A stretch of DNA of 64,000 bases from Strongylocentrotus purpuratus. Lineage: Eukaryota; Echinodermata; Echinoidea; Camarodonta; Strongylocentrotidae. Of this stretch, positions 34,401-40,739 are shown in pieces (positions within the stretch are counted from its first letter, which is position 1; every line of letters begins with the position of its first letter). The stretch lies in the NCBI RefSeq assembly GCF_000002235.5, contig NW_022145551.1:725001-789000 (forward strand). Direction: 5' to 3'. The notes beneath the pieces were generated by a model. That model was not told the DNA's origin. It saw only the letters and a program-made list of their open reading frames with translations, and searched no databases. The position numbers and the translations under genes were made by a program.

Positions 34401-36351
34401 CTAGCTTTGACTCGATCCAAGTATAGCCTCATCATCGTTGGCAACATGAAGAGTTTACAGAAGGTACAAACTTTATTATTGTTTATCTGCATTCCTTGTC
34501 TTCACAAATGTAAGCCTTTTTGTAGAGGACAAATGAATAAATAGGGCACCCTGATTATGGCACTCACTGTCCATTTTGTCCATTCTTTTTCTTTCAATGC
34601 ATAAGAATATCATAGGTGCAATATGTCCCGCCCATCACAAGGATTAGTCATAAAATGTTCTCTTTCTTTAACTATGACTAGAAATATTGTGTATTGTGTA
34701 GTCATTCTTCAACTCTTCACCATTACCATAACTCTAGGCTACCCATAATGCCCCAAATCCTGTCAAACTTTCCATGATTATTTCTGTGCAGATGAGCAAC
34801 AACTGGAAATTCTTGGTAGATGATGCTACCGGCAGACAGCTTGTCTTTAGGACTTCGCAAGCTTCCTACAGTCAAGATGCCAAGAACTGTCAAAAGGAAA
34901 CAATACCTTCAAAGCCAAGTGCATCTAGTAGTCGACCAGAGATGCCTCTGAGAAATGTGTCTGAAGGAAGAACTCCTCCTGGACAACAGCAGAGAGGGGT
35001 ACAAGATGGAAATTCTAGGAGAAGTGAGGACAGTTACCGCCACAGACACAACCCATGGCCGCAGGATAATCCTGCACATGGCAGTGGTCGGGATCCGATG
35101 GAGGCAGATGCTGTGATGCCTGCAGGGGCCAACTATTTACCTCCAGGAGTGGACCCAGGTAGCAGATCATCTCAGGCACTTAGCAACGAAGGCAACGCCT
35201 CCATTTTCGTAGAAGAACAGCACATGCCTTATGCTCCAAGAAATATCTCACAGAGCCAAAGAGAGTCAACTTCGAGCAATAGGGTGGAGGAGAACAGACC
35301 TTCAAGACATAAACATGTATCTGGCTATGCTGGAATAAATAACGGGGGCAAGAAGCGAGTGCACTTTGATACAGGAACAGAGGATCATGGGAGAGCAGCA
35401 AAGGTCCCAAGGTCAGGCAACTACGACCAAGGTGCGTCCTCTAGTGTGAAGTCATTTGGTGGACGTAGACATTCTTTTCCGTCATCAAGAGACTCTGCTC
35501 AACCTCGAAGCATACTGAAGAAGCCTGACGGAAACGTAGCATCAACAAGTCATCACAACCTAAGGAGCCACAGTCCATCAATTGCAAGTACAGCCCCAGG
35601 CATATCTGTCAGCAGCAGTAGTACCCCGATTCCTCAAAGACAGAGGAGGAATAGCTCGGGTCTTGATGCCAGCCTTGACACAGAGGATGGGAAGAGTTTA
35701 CGTGAAATTGCTACAGGAATGAGGGCCAATGAGAGGCTTCCCAGGCAGCAGAAGGGTCAAGTTATAGCAGGTCATACTGTTGGCAAGCGAAAACCCCAGA
35801 GTTCAAAGAGAACGGAAACCATTGAGCATAGTGGGAGAGAAAGGAGACCATCTGGTGAAGCCACCAGTGCTGGAACTTCTCAACGTCGGAACAGTTCAAA
35901 TGGAAATGAAGCGGGACAAAATCAGAGCCGTGACCATCAGCAGCAGGAAGGTGGGTCAGATCAGCGACCTCGACGTCAAAGCTGTCAACAACAAGTGAGT
36001 CCAGACAGACAGGATCATGGAAGGAGTGTAAGGAGATCATCTGGTGAAGTCACTGGTGCTCGAACTTCTCTACGTCAGAATGGTTCAAATGGAAATGAAA
36101 TTAGACAAAATCAGGGCCGTGGCCCTGCGTTGCAAAACAGTTCAGATCAAAGACCTCAACGTCAGTGCCGTCAACCACAACCTTATATAGGAATACAGGT
36201 TCTGCGTAGGGCTTCCTTGAACCAACTTGCCCACAACCCAGTACAGCATGATCGAAACATGCTCCATAACAGGATAGTTAATGAGGCATATGGGGGTCGT
36301 TCTACTGCCCTGACTGAGCCTCGGCCAAATTTGAGGAGGGGGAAACGCTAA
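9219..36351 (+). CDS. Gene A: senataxin/Sen1-type SF1B helicase, complete (19 joined exons, 2360 aa)
   Basis: Joined exons: 9219-10443, 15841-18248, 18983-19064, 19752-19882, 20879-20963, 21419-21618, 22256-22378, 23188-23370, 24898-25033, 25660-25779, 26233-26321, 27678-27728, 28367-28474, 29073-29242, 29802-29873, 30910-31047, 32983-33093, 34373-34463, 34792-36351. All have GT-AG borders, and the phases agree to the stop. Numbering omits an optional exon at 12921-13007. Motifs: I GAAGTGKT 1453-1460; Ia CAPTNQS 1490-1496; II VDDAS 1609-1613; III GDQEQ 1635-1639; IV QYRM 1679-1682; V GTPTNFYGLEK 1783-1793; VI LTRSK 1823-1827. A long variable N-terminus, a C-terminal helicase and a basic tail match senataxin, which unwinds RNA:DNA hybrids in the nucleus. 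Motif II has D for the catalytic E and motif V lacks the usual Q, so activity is uncertain. Introns 2, 3, 14 and 15 show no gene. Confidence 0.85.
9861..10340 (+). repeat. 57-bp coding minisatellite (19-aa unit)
   Basis: The unit reads S-R-E-S-P-L-P-Q-V-S-S-P-G-S-A-S-S-V-P, with changes at Q/R/P, G/V and V/I. Eight units plus a partial are present, against about two in gene B (54950-55045), so it expanded after duplication or contracted in B. The period is a multiple of three, so several other frames, including one antisense, stay open by chance. Confidence 0.9.
10835..11350 (+). mobile_element. 516-bp MITE with TTAA ends, copy 1
   Basis: It begins TTAAAGGTAATACAAAG and ends with the inverted complement CTTTGTATTACCTTTAA; the arms continue for about 23 bp. 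The TTAA at each end is the target type of piggyBac and Kolobok elements. There is no coding frame. A second copy in opposite orientation lies at 39481-39984. It is inserted in intron 1 of gene A. Confidence 0.85.
11351..12208. other. Intron 1 sequence, no gene seen
   Basis: AT-rich intronic sequence. A fragment at about 11795-11912 ends in 'catggatccgccactga' and resembles the end of the GC-rich element at 26963-27295. Confidence 0.4.
12209..12593. mobile_element. ~385-bp TTAA-flanked MITE
   Basis: The ends TTAAAGGGATC and GGATCCCTTTAA are inverted around a non-coding body and include TTAA target sites. It belongs to the same general class as the elements at 10835 and 38729 but has a different interior. 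It lies in gene A intron 1. Confidence 0.6.
12921..13007 (+). CDS. Gene A optional exon 1b (87 nt)
   Basis: A perfect acceptor (gaacag|g) and donor (cccgcag|gtaatt) bound 87 nt, 29 codons. Its entry and exit phases (1/1) match the exon 1 to exon 2 junction, so it can be included or skipped without changing frame. The encoded stretch includes GPFPQFLLHQALDDDR. Gene B has no counterpart because the region is deleted. Open frame and correct phase could arise by chance in so short a segment. Confidence 0.55.
14078..15512. mobile_element. ~1.4-kb TIR element, PIF/Harbinger-like MITE
   Basis: The left end GGGTGCGTTTAATCGA and the right end TCGATTGAACGCACCC are inverted. TTA sits on the left and TTA on the right as a possible 3-bp target duplication, which suits the Harbinger type. 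Subterminal 'tcgattgaac' words recur inside. The interior is a pyrimidine array instead of a transposase. It lies in gene A intron 1. Confidence 0.65.
14400..15260 (+). repeat. Pyrimidine-rich tandem array inside the TIR element
   Basis: More than 15 imperfect units combine 'ttattctttgtttcttcc' and 'ttctatcactttctctta', with a period near 38 bp and multiples. One strand is almost entirely C/T. Long reading frames here are low-complexity artefacts. Confidence 0.85.
15587..15794. mobile_element. 208-bp MITE next to exon 2 acceptor
   Basis: The ends are 'acagtcaaacctg' and 'caggtttgactgt', with internal copies of 'accacctgtctacaaag'. It stops 46 nt before exon 2, so it contributes to the region normally holding the branch point. 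A partial relative is at about 25825-25916 in intron 10. Confidence 0.75.
15841..18248 (+). CDS. Gene A exon 2: large disordered repeat region with NLS
   Basis: The exon runs from ttcttcag|GC to CAG|gtaagt, phase 1 to 0, and encodes residues 409-1211. It opens with three 42-residue repeats (15879-16257) containing DEIKSDSCPEP, KNQSAIRKS and HSRSDRSSTDE. A very basic cluster around residues 566-592 (RRKRKVKGKKRCRDRRGHKK) is a strong nuclear-localisation candidate. Acidic SETDSDETCIEDDD-type patches follow. Next come three repeats with the core YFPTDSQLSI and a conserved block CQRNAWCPSELDPQERF. No enzymatic domain is visible. The YFPTDSQLSI repeats and the CQRNAWCP block are the parts best conserved with gene B and may be binding motifs. 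Confidence 0.85.
18983..19064 (+). CDS. Gene A exon 3
   Basis: Phase 0 to 1, 82 nt. It encodes ITKEFKQEDVLSCVLSWNAD followed by WFDKHKEG, the start of the senataxin-type pre-helicase region. The gene B counterpart (57657-57738) has the same length and nearly the same peptide, which supports the borders. Confidence 0.85.
19752..19882 (+). CDS. Gene A exon 4: senataxin pre-helicase signature
   Basis: Phase 1 to 0, 131 nt. It contains SYQEAFLCFLLLEMWSN, which resembles the senataxin/Sen1 pattern of an aromatic/acidic stretch followed by F-x-PLLLLE-x-W just before the helicase core. The last peptide residues border a gtgagta donor. Confidence 0.88.
20560..20815 (-). mobile_element. tRNA-derived SINE (intron 4)
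   Basis: On the minus strand the 5' part has a tRNA-like A box (TCTAGTGGTTAAACACTTAA) and B box (GGTTGTGGGTTCAATCCGTC). A truncated relic sits at the same intron position in gene B (about 58735-58775), so insertion preceded the gene duplication. It is not a functional tRNA gene because the cloverleaf is incomplete. Confidence 0.65.
20879..20963 (+). CDS. Gene A exon 5
   Basis: Phase 0 to 1, 85 nt. It encodes VSSSVAKDCDRTWRQSS and GVNNISGDIVE. It continues the region before the 1B barrel, and gene B has an 85-nt counterpart at 58819-58903. Confidence 0.8.
21419..21618 (+). CDS. Gene A exon 6: 1B barrel region
   Basis: Phase 1 to 0, 200 nt. It encodes PHDLSVGDLVLVDMTTD, then QFNFGLVREIGLSDRTICLA. 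The G-D-L-V-L-V strand followed by a short beta-rich stretch is what the Upf1/Sen1 family places just before motif I. Confidence 0.85.
21625..21853. mobile_element. MITE with CAGTTAACAAC ends (intron 6)
   Basis: The left end 'cagttaacaacttaattatt' and the right end 'aataatttagttgttaattg' are inverted. The same element is in gene B intron 6 (about 59454-59627), so it predates duplication. Other family members are at 22680-22853, 32691-32972 and, partially, 38300-38430. Confidence 0.75.
22256..22378 (+). CDS. Gene A exon 7
   Basis: Phase 0 to 0, 123 nt. It encodes VVTSLSHYLNQIRALLSINS and a following HPLAKHIINPEDS. This corresponds to the segment where senataxin relatives have the 'T-S-L-x-x-x-R-E' entry into the helicase core. 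It is well conserved in gene B at 60035-60157. Confidence 0.82.
22460..22853. repeat. Two dispersed repeats in intron 7
   Basis: At 22460-22665 is a repeat ('gcaagatatgtcaccgagtt...gggtggacttcccctttaag') also found at 30040-30195 and in gene B at 60380-60580. It is followed by a truncated member of the CAGTTAACAAC MITE family ending at 22853. A TTAA at 22846-22849 corresponds to the piggyBac-like insertion site in gene B. Confidence 0.6.
23051..23171 (+). pseudogene. Fossil tandem copy of exon 8 (5' half)
   Basis: This 121-bp unit repeats the end of intron 7 and the first ~90 nt of exon 8, including the acceptor 'tttgcaccacag'. In the exon frame it reads GRVSDKELLNSYTESITS and then hits TGA where the working exon has CGA. 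It ends just before the Walker A codons. Gene B has the equivalent relic at about 63564-63683 with the same stop, so it arose before the gene duplication. Confidence 0.8.
23188..23370 (+). CDS. Gene A exon 8: helicase motif I (Walker A)
   Basis: Phase 0 to 0, 183 nt. It encodes EGRVSDDELLNSYMESITS, then VIRLMDGAAGTGKTGFLCRL. GAAGTGKT is an SF1 Walker A with the catalytic Lys and Thr intact; it binds the ATP phosphates. The usual family version is G-P-P-G-T-G-K-T, so P-P is replaced by A-A here. Confidence 0.92.
23397..24810. mobile_element. Nested TIR element in intron 8 with ~60-bp TIRs
   Basis: The left end GGGGGTGTTTCACAAAGACC and the right end, its complement ('ggatctttgtgaaacacccc'), extend to about 60 bp ('aagttggacttaacaattatgga' side against 'tccataatttttaagtccaac'). 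Inside is a second repeat block. In gene B the matching intron reads straight through from 'tatcaacactc' to 'tgctgttgtc' (about 63898-63920), which is an empty site. The insertion is therefore specific to gene A. The duplicated target is short (2-4 nt) and ambiguous. Confidence 0.8.
23609..24671. repeat. 143-153-bp tandem repeat block between CGGAGGCAT ends
   Basis: The block opens 'gcctccgtcacgaagtagcc' and closes 'tgacggaggcat', an inverted pair. Between are about six units with 'gattcctgccaaactttggt', 'cttgcagagcc' and 'gaggtcaaaggtcacag' spaced 143-153 bp apart; divergence rises to the right. A (CGTA)n run is at 23660-23695. The frames inside are repeat artefacts. Confidence 0.8.
24898..25033 (+). 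CDS. Gene A exon 9: helicase motif Ia
   Basis: Phase 0 to 1, 136 nt. It encodes KNPYKLLVCAPTNQSLDVLL. C-A-P-T-N-Q-S-L-D matches the family's C-A-P-S-N-A-A-x-D, which contacts the nucleic acid backbone. Confidence 0.9.
25660..25779 (+). CDS. Gene A exon 10
   Basis: Phase 1 to 1, 120 nt. It encodes HIVDGVKIIRVDKAEEADRR, matching the position of the 'x-x-V-R-x-G' strand after motif Ia in senataxin. The rest is shorter than in the vertebrate proteins. Acceptor ttcag|a, donor t|gtaag. Confidence 0.75.
26233..26321 (+). CDS. Gene A exon 11
   Basis: Phase 1 to 0, 89 nt. It encodes DDLQTRLLQEADIVGCTLED and CGLE. A-D-I-V-G-C-T-L is the conserved strand preceding motif II in Upf1/Sen1 helicases. Confidence 0.85.
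26403..26465 (-). repeat. tRNA-like SINE fragment
   Basis: On the minus strand it has a B-box-like GGTTCAAGCCCC. It is too short for a complete element. Intron 11. Confidence 0.35.
26697..26905 (+). mobile_element. tRNA-derived SINE (intron 11)
   Basis: It starts with a tRNA-like head having A box TGGCTCAGTGGTAGAGC and B box GGTTCGAAACC. A tRNA-unrelated body of about 130 bp and an 'aatcatcatcat' tail follow. The head would not fold into a complete tRNA with a proper acceptor stem. Confidence 0.75.
26963..27295. mobile_element. GC-rich MITE with GGCGGATCCAGG ends
   Basis: The ends 'cagtggcggatccagg' and 'cctggatccgcgcctg' are inverted. The interior is runs of G and C (up to about 20). The sequence of such homopolymers is unreliable. 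Intron 11. Confidence 0.65.
27678..27728 (+). CDS. Gene A exon 12: first half of motif II
   Basis: Phase 0 to 0, only 51 nt. It encodes IVRSSLAGNVFALFVDD. The two Asp at its end, with Ala-Ser of exon 13, make the Walker B motif V-D-D-A-S. The family has D-E-A, so the catalytic Glu is Asp here. Confidence 0.85.
28135..28235. repeat. Fragment of a GGGCCC-TTTCATAAAA repeat
   Basis: The right half ('cattggctgagagcagatttgt...tttatgaaacagggccc') matches 37925-38012, where a fuller copy with inverted ends (about 37868-38012) is present. Intron 12. Confidence 0.5.
28367..28474 (+). CDS. Gene A exon 13: motifs II/III
   Basis: Phase 0 to 0, 108 nt. It encodes ASHCLETEILLALQ, then KRVFLAGDQEQGIVSIRSK. 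G-D-Q-E-Q occupies the place of G-D-x-x-Q-L, which couples ATP hydrolysis to unwinding. The Gln is kept and the following Leu is Gly. Confidence 0.9.
28640..28790 (+). mobile_element. SINE with (ATT)n tail (intron 13)
   Basis: A B-box-like GTGGGTTCATATCCCAC is followed by 'ggcgctatagaaatgcc' and (TAT)n at 28768-28788. The A-box part is decayed. Confidence 0.6.
29073..29242 (+). CDS. Gene A exon 14: motif IV (QYRM)
   Basis: Phase 0 to 2, 170 nt. It encodes DLDFGHSMLDRLAENFEIED and WEVQYRMKEEIAKYPSSVMY. The 'S-L/M-x-x-R-L' helix and Q-Y-R-M with a following I-x-x-x-P-S are diagnostic of the Upf1/Sen1 subfamily. Confidence 0.92.
29260..29370 (+). repeat. Short tandem repeat 'cccaactcttatccta'
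   Basis: About four imperfect units follow the exon 14 donor. They resemble degenerate telomere-type CCTAA words but are too irregular to be telomeric. Confidence 0.6.
29802..29873 (+). CDS. Gene A exon 15
   Basis: Phase 2 to 2, 72 nt. It encodes HPPFCLHPYIIFDVADGKES followed by LQR. The 'P-Y-x-x-F-D-V-x-x-G-x-E' segment is the family's strand after Q-Y-R-M. The correct frame is fixed by the phase of exon 14. Confidence 0.82.
30910..31047 (+). CDS. Gene A exon 16
   Basis: Phase 2 to 2, 138 nt. It encodes DSVVNTSEVSFIEVLVSGFL and FTVGIITPSEGQKGKLLERL. The 'N-x-x-E' and 'x-G-I-I-T-P-x-x-x-Q' blocks are RecA2 landmarks of SF1B helicases. Confidence 0.9.
31177..31365 (+). repeat. Tandem duplication of ~83-bp unit
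   Basis: 'tcgttaaaac' begins three unit edges at about 31181, 31262 and 31347. The units share 'ccaatgtaaatcaggtgggg'. Intron 16, non-coding. Confidence 0.65.
31800..32352. mobile_element. Imperfect inverted-repeat element (intron 16)
   Basis: The left end ('accagtgtgaagggtta', 'tttggtctacaactagttcg') pairs with the right end ('gtgtagaccaaacgttaatt', 'caccagtgtg'). Many 'tctagtctac'-like words fill both arms. There is no coding frame. Confidence 0.5.
32691..32972. mobile_element. MITE, CAGTTAACAAC family (intron 16)
   Basis: The left end 'acagttaacaactaaatcat' and the right end 'aataatttttatagttgact' mark a diverged copy of the family at 21625-21853. A 'ttttcttcttttt' stretch lies inside. 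Confidence 0.65.
32983..33093 (+). CDS. Gene A exon 17: motif V (divergent)
   Basis: Phase 2 to 2, 111 nt. It encodes PGLVIGTPTNFYGLEKHVII and LCCTSTSRT. The family motif is G-T-V-x-x-F-Q-G-x-E-K-D-x-I-I. G-T, F, G and E-K are kept, while Q is Tyr and the D after K is His. Confidence 0.9.
33118..33972. mobile_element. hAT-like non-autonomous element (intron 17)
   Basis: The left end CAGGGATGCCAA and the complement of the right end CAAAGATGCCAA match at 10 of 12 positions. CAGGG ends are typical of hAT. A short frame at 33709-33831 (MDSLKRASTRGGDP...) may be the first exon of a lost transposase but is not recognisable. No clear 8-bp target duplication was found. Confidence 0.45.
33975..34112 (-). 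mobile_element. tRNA-derived SINE fragment (intron 17)
   Basis: On the minus strand it starts GGGGGCGATTTGGCTCAGTC, with an A box GGCTCAGTCGGTAAA, then ends in AT-rich 'taataataat'. The B box is weak. Confidence 0.5.
34373..34463 (+). CDS. Gene A exon 18: motif VI
   Basis: Phase 2 to 0, 91 nt. It encodes NKQVLNLALTRSKYSLIIVG followed by NMKSLQK. L-N-x-A-L-T-R-S-K is motif VI with the Arg finger intact (R1825), and I-I-V-G-N closes the RecA2 domain. Confidence 0.93.
34792..36351 (+). CDS. Gene A exon 19: C-terminal basic disordered tail
   Basis: Phase 0 to the TAA stop, 519 codons. The first residues (NNWKFLVDDATGRQL) correspond to the W-x-x-L-I-x-D-A helix that ends senataxin's helicase domain, which supports the family call. 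The rest is rich in Ser, Arg, Gln and Asn without a fold. KKRVHFD at about residues 2028-2034 fits the RVxF docking motif for protein phosphatase 1. Two ~57-residue tandem repeats (35850-36180) share G-E-x-T, N-G-S/SSNGNE, QNQ and SDQRP. Basic patches could give nuclear localisation or RNA binding. Conservation with gene B cannot be tested because B leaves the window. Confidence 0.88.
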   Translation: MSNNWKFLVDDATGRQLVFRTSQASYSQDAKNCQKETIPSKPSASSSRPEMPLRNVSEGRTPPGQQQRGVQDGNSRRSEDSYRHRHNPWPQDNPAHGSGRDPMEADAVMPAGANYLPPGVDPGSRSSQALSNEGNASIFVEEQHMPYAPRNISQSQRESTSSNRVEENRPSRHKHVSGYAGINNGGKKRVHFDTGTEDHGRAAKVPRSGNYDQGASSSVKSFGGRRHSFPSSRDSAQPRSILKKPDGNVASTSHHNLRSHSPSIASTAPGISVSSSSTPIPQRQRRNSSGLDASLDTEDGKSLREIATGMRANERLPRQQKGQVIAGHTVGKRKPQSSKRTETIEHSGRERRPSGEATSAGTSQRRNSSNGNEAGQNQSRDHQQQEGGSDQRPRRQSCQQQVSPDRQDHGRSVRRSSGEVTGARTSLRQNGSNGNEIRQNQGRGPALQNSSDQRPQRQCRQPQPYIGIQVLRRASLNQLAHNPVQHDRNMLHNRIVNEAYGGRSTALTEPRPNLRRGKR

Positions 36352-37867
36352 TAATAATACAGGGTATTAACATTTATAAAGTTCCATTTATCCATTGTAC
36401 GAAATGCTCTATGCACTGGTCATTCATGTACATAAAAAACATTGTTAAATGATTGAAATTGTGTGTGTGTAATTGGGGTTTTACAGATGTGTATCAATCA
36501 GATATGATTATTTACATCTGTGGACCAACCTTTAACGTTACAGTCCGAAAGACGGGACTCAGTTTCTAACCTGCGTCCTCGGCTGAATCAGTTTTGTCAC
36601 TTCCATTGTTAGCTGGATTACAGGCGCATGCCCCAACGCCCCGTTGTTTTGAACAACTTATGTTTTAATAGGCAAGATTTCAAAGGGTTAACAGATGATA
36701 CATGTACTGTACATGTATGTTTTCCGTTCAAAACGTTTGATTCAGCAAGTACTAATGACCAATCCCTGTGGGTTTCTATAGTATTTGGTACTTGTACAAG
36801 AAGTAGAGAAGAGTTAGAAGACCTTGGCAGTCTGGGAGGATGGTGGAAAATGAACAAAGTAGAATTGTACTTGAAAGGGACTGAACTGGTGAACTTGCAC
36901 AGCATCATCTCATGGCCAACTTGTAAACAGGTTGTAACCCACTGTGCAGTGTCTGGTGCAGCAGCACGGTATCCCTTTAAATTTGTTGACTATATATGTT
37001 AACAACAGATTCACAAAACTTGCTGATTTAAACGGCTATAAAATGGCGCTATAAATCAGGAGATTTTCAACGACAGAATAGCAATCTATTGGTATCCTTG
37101 AAAAGTGTCAAATGCATCAGTTGTCCAAAAGGTCGAGAAAATAGTGAGAGCTAGCTAGTCAGTAGAATCCTTATTCGGGTCACTGTAATTCCTACCAATT
37201 TCAGATACTGTGTGGTTTCATTCTCAGAATTCTTATGCCAGCTTGCCTGTATTCCTGTCATTCACTTTTATTGGAGGTTATTCCTTTAGGTAATGTATTA
37301 CACAAGCCTTTCCATAAGTCAAAGCAGACCAGGAGCCAAATATCTCAAAGTCCAGGACCAGGACCCATTTCCAAAATTAGTGAAAATATATAATCTTCTA
37401 GATTGTCAACCGTCATCTTTTATTTATTCATTAGTCTGTCAGCACACTATAAAGTACACACTGCACAGCAGTGGTAGCAGTTTGAGATGTATAAACAAAC
37501 CACAGACAGAGACAAAAACAACATGCAAAACTAAAGTGCATGAAATGAATTATGTGGGATATGTATACAATCACAAAAGGATTTTAGGGTTCTCATTGTA
37601 TTTTTAAGTAAGTTTTTGTCAGATTTGTGAACATAATAGTGCCTGCCATGTGAAAGTTTCTGAAACAGGAAATGTTAATTCTCCCAGACAGGGCTAAAAA
37701 AAAAGAAGAAAAAAGACCGGCACCTGAGACTCATTTTTTCTGTCTCTTCGGGCGCCAAAAGTCGGAGACCGTTTGGTAAAAATCATCCGGCGCATGCTTA
37801 CGGAAAGGCTTGGTATTTATTACATGTCTACTGCTCAATTTCTTCATTGCACATGTACTGTCAGGGT
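36352..37867. other. 3' flank of gene A
   Basis: This is probably 3' UTR and then intergenic sequence. No canonical AATAAA lies in the first kilobase after the stop. The first convincing one is much further down, near 40105. Short frames here do not look coding. Confidence 0.4.
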
Positions 37868-38012
37868 CCGTTTTCATAAAGCTTGTTATAAATCACAGGT
37901 TACAATAACTATTATCAGCTACTAAAATTATTGCATTTGATAGGCCGAGAGCAAATTTGTCACAGAAATGTAGCATATATTAATGATAACAAGTTTTTAT
38001 GAAATAGTGCCC
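37868..38012. mobile_element. Small TIR element, 'ttcataaagcttgtta' family
   Basis: The ends 'gtccgttttcataaagcttg' and 'caagtttttatgaaatagtgc' are roughly inverted around 'gataggccgagagcaaattt'. It is related to 28135-28235. Confidence 0.5.
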
Positions 38013-38728
38013 AGAAGTTTTTATCAAGAAGATATTATTTCCTTCCTAAAACATTATGGCAATCCATTTCTATCAGCTGCCTATTTTCACTATACTGTCA
38101 ATATTTTCAATTGAAATGAAATTATATTCCAAATTTTATGCATTTATATGTCTGAAGAAAGATGTGTATAGAAATGTTGCATGGTTGTAATTATGAAGAA
38201 TGTGAAATTTGAAGTTTCTTTTTGTTCAAAATAAGGATCAATCAAGCAAATTTAAGTGCTATTTTATGATTGAAAACTAAAATGTATGCATATATAATTT
38301 AACATCTAAATTATTCATACCCTTACCAAGTTTTTAATTTTGTAAGTATATCAAAAAATGTATTTTTCCCAATTTATGTTTCTGGATAATGTGACACACT
38401 AAAGCTTACATCTAAAAGTATTTGATTTCGTTCATTTCATCTTTATTGATCCATGGTGATACATAGTGATACATAGAAATTATTTTTCCATTGCCTCTGT
38501 TACAAGGTACAATTATAATACATTTACAATTCACATACCATAGACCATAAAACAACTCACACTGACGTTTTATAATTTGTATATATTTGCTTGAATTGTT
38601 TGAAACTTATAGGCATGTTCAGATACGATGCGGTAAACCAAGTATTCAAAATGCCACATAAATAATGTGAAAATAATCATGTACATAAAAATATAGTGGA
38701 TTCAAACTCAAAGCTGACTATATTTTTA

Positions 38729-39297
38729 TTAAAGGGATAGTCGAGTTCTGTTTTCAGACCGCAAATGCCTTCAAAGTGCATGGTTGTTGCTCTTATATTC
38801 TCATCTATGACACTTCTAGTGCCCTTTTAGAACCTAAAGTTGCTATGAAGGTAATTTTGACCCCAAAATGTGTGAAATTTAGCCAATACGATCATACCAA
38901 TTCAGCTCCACTTTAAAAAAAATATGGTGACCGTTAATTAATTATTTAATTAAAAATAACAATACATGGGCCGGCTGGTTGTGCATATTATTTATAACCA
39001 ACACGAAAATACCAACAAAAAAGGCAACATCGGCATTGGCTGAAATACGAGGTAAAAGGTGCTTTTTTAAAACTTTTTTTTCAAATTATCTAATATTTTT
39101 AGTGGTTCACAAGTATTAGAATTAGAAACCTTTATATTCATGGATATTTCAGCCGTCTCTGAACCGATTTTGTTCAAACAAAGATGATATTGTCATTTAA
39201 ATTGTATGTTCTTTAAAATTTGACACTCGGTTTTTCATTATCTCACAATTTTTTTTTGTGTAGCGCCCTCTGCAACAGAACTAAACTATCCCTTTAA
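38729..39297. mobile_element. 569-bp TTAA-flanked MITE
   Basis: It begins TTAAAGGGATAGTCGAGTTC and ends with 'gaactaaactatccctttaa'. TIRs of about 24 bp enclose TTAA at both edges. There is no coding frame. Class piggyBac/Kolobok by target site. Confidence 0.8.
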
Positions 39298-39480
39298 CGT
39301 GCAGTTTTCAATCTCCCATGGCATTAAAAAGAATTGTTTGAAACTTAAAGGCTTGTTCATATATGATGCCACCGCACACAAATTTGCCGCAGTTTTTAAC
39401 TTGTAAGTATGAATGGCAACTGTGTGCACCAAAATGTTTTAAAAATTTGGATTTAGGACGCCCTGTTTCCCAGGCGCCTG

Positions 39481-39984
39481 TTAAAGGTAATACAAAGTTT
39501 TGGGAAATTTTGAAAATTGGGTGGATAGTGATTCTATACAATTGCGATATATTTGGATGCCCCTGTGGATGTATTACAAGCACTGGCAAATTTAGCCCCT
39601 AAAACACGTCTGTTTTCGAGAAAATTTGAATATAACAATTTACTGGTGCTCCTGGTAAGAAATTCAAATATCGCGTATGGCCGTACAATGGTAGCTGCGA
39701 CCATGAAAATATCAGAATATGTAGTTGAGATATATAATTTCAAAACGGGAATGGCTATTCGGCCGATTTTAGTCAAGAAACATTGTTTTATGGCTGAATC
39801 AATATCTTGACCTTGAGAGGGAGCTAAACAACATAAAGAGTTTATTATTGACAAATTCATAACTTTAGACTCGATTTCAACCGCGACAACGATCACTGAA
39901 TATTGTAGGATTGCATATATGCTTCCAATATGTTCATTTGAACGAAATTCATGACCCCATACCAAAACTTTGAATTACTTTTAA
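39481..39984 (-). mobile_element. 504-bp MITE with TTAA ends, copy 2 (inverted)
   Basis: It is the same element as 10835-11350 in opposite orientation: its + strand reads the complement throughout ('ggtagctgcgaccatgaaaa' against 'tttcatggtcgcagctacc'). The two copies bracket nearly all of gene A. Confidence 0.85.
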
Positions 39985-40688
39985 AGTCAAGCCCTGCTTT
40001 ACAATACTGTGGAGTCCAAACCTAATTGTATTCTAGACTGCCTCCGTGATTGGACTCAAGTACACTGCGGTATATATTGTGTGTAAAATGTATAGGGATT
40101 TAGGAATAAAACTTTATAAAGATTTCATTTCGATATATTAATTTATTAAGTGCAGGAACTATCTGTATATATTCTTCTGCATTAAGTATTAAATAACTCT
40201 ATTTAGTGATTTTATTGGTCATATCATTTCCTTGTATAAAAGAGAACTGTTGCTGAGCTTTCATGAGCGTCCCTGGACGGTGTGTGCGCTCTATAAGTTT
40301 ACACTATTATTATTGTTATTGTTATTATTTTGTAACAAACTTTTCTTTTCTCGTTCATTAGTATATTATACTGGTCAATACGTACTTTTGTGAACATACT
40401 GAACATATAGTGATACATAAATTGTCAACATACCGTGTACCGGTAAACAAATTTAAAAAAAGTTGTTTCTCTTATGTATCTCTTGTACATTAAATATAAC
40501 ATTTGCATAAAAAAGAATCCTACATAATTCAACTAAAGAAGAAATTTCTTTGACAATTAGGTTACACCTTAGCGATTTCTTAATTTTTAATGGCAGACTT
40601 TGTTGGATAATATGAAATAAAAGTACTTATATTTAGGTACTTGACTAAACTGCTCTATGAGCACATTAAGTACAATTGGGTATTTACA

Positions 40689-40739
<51 letters not shown>

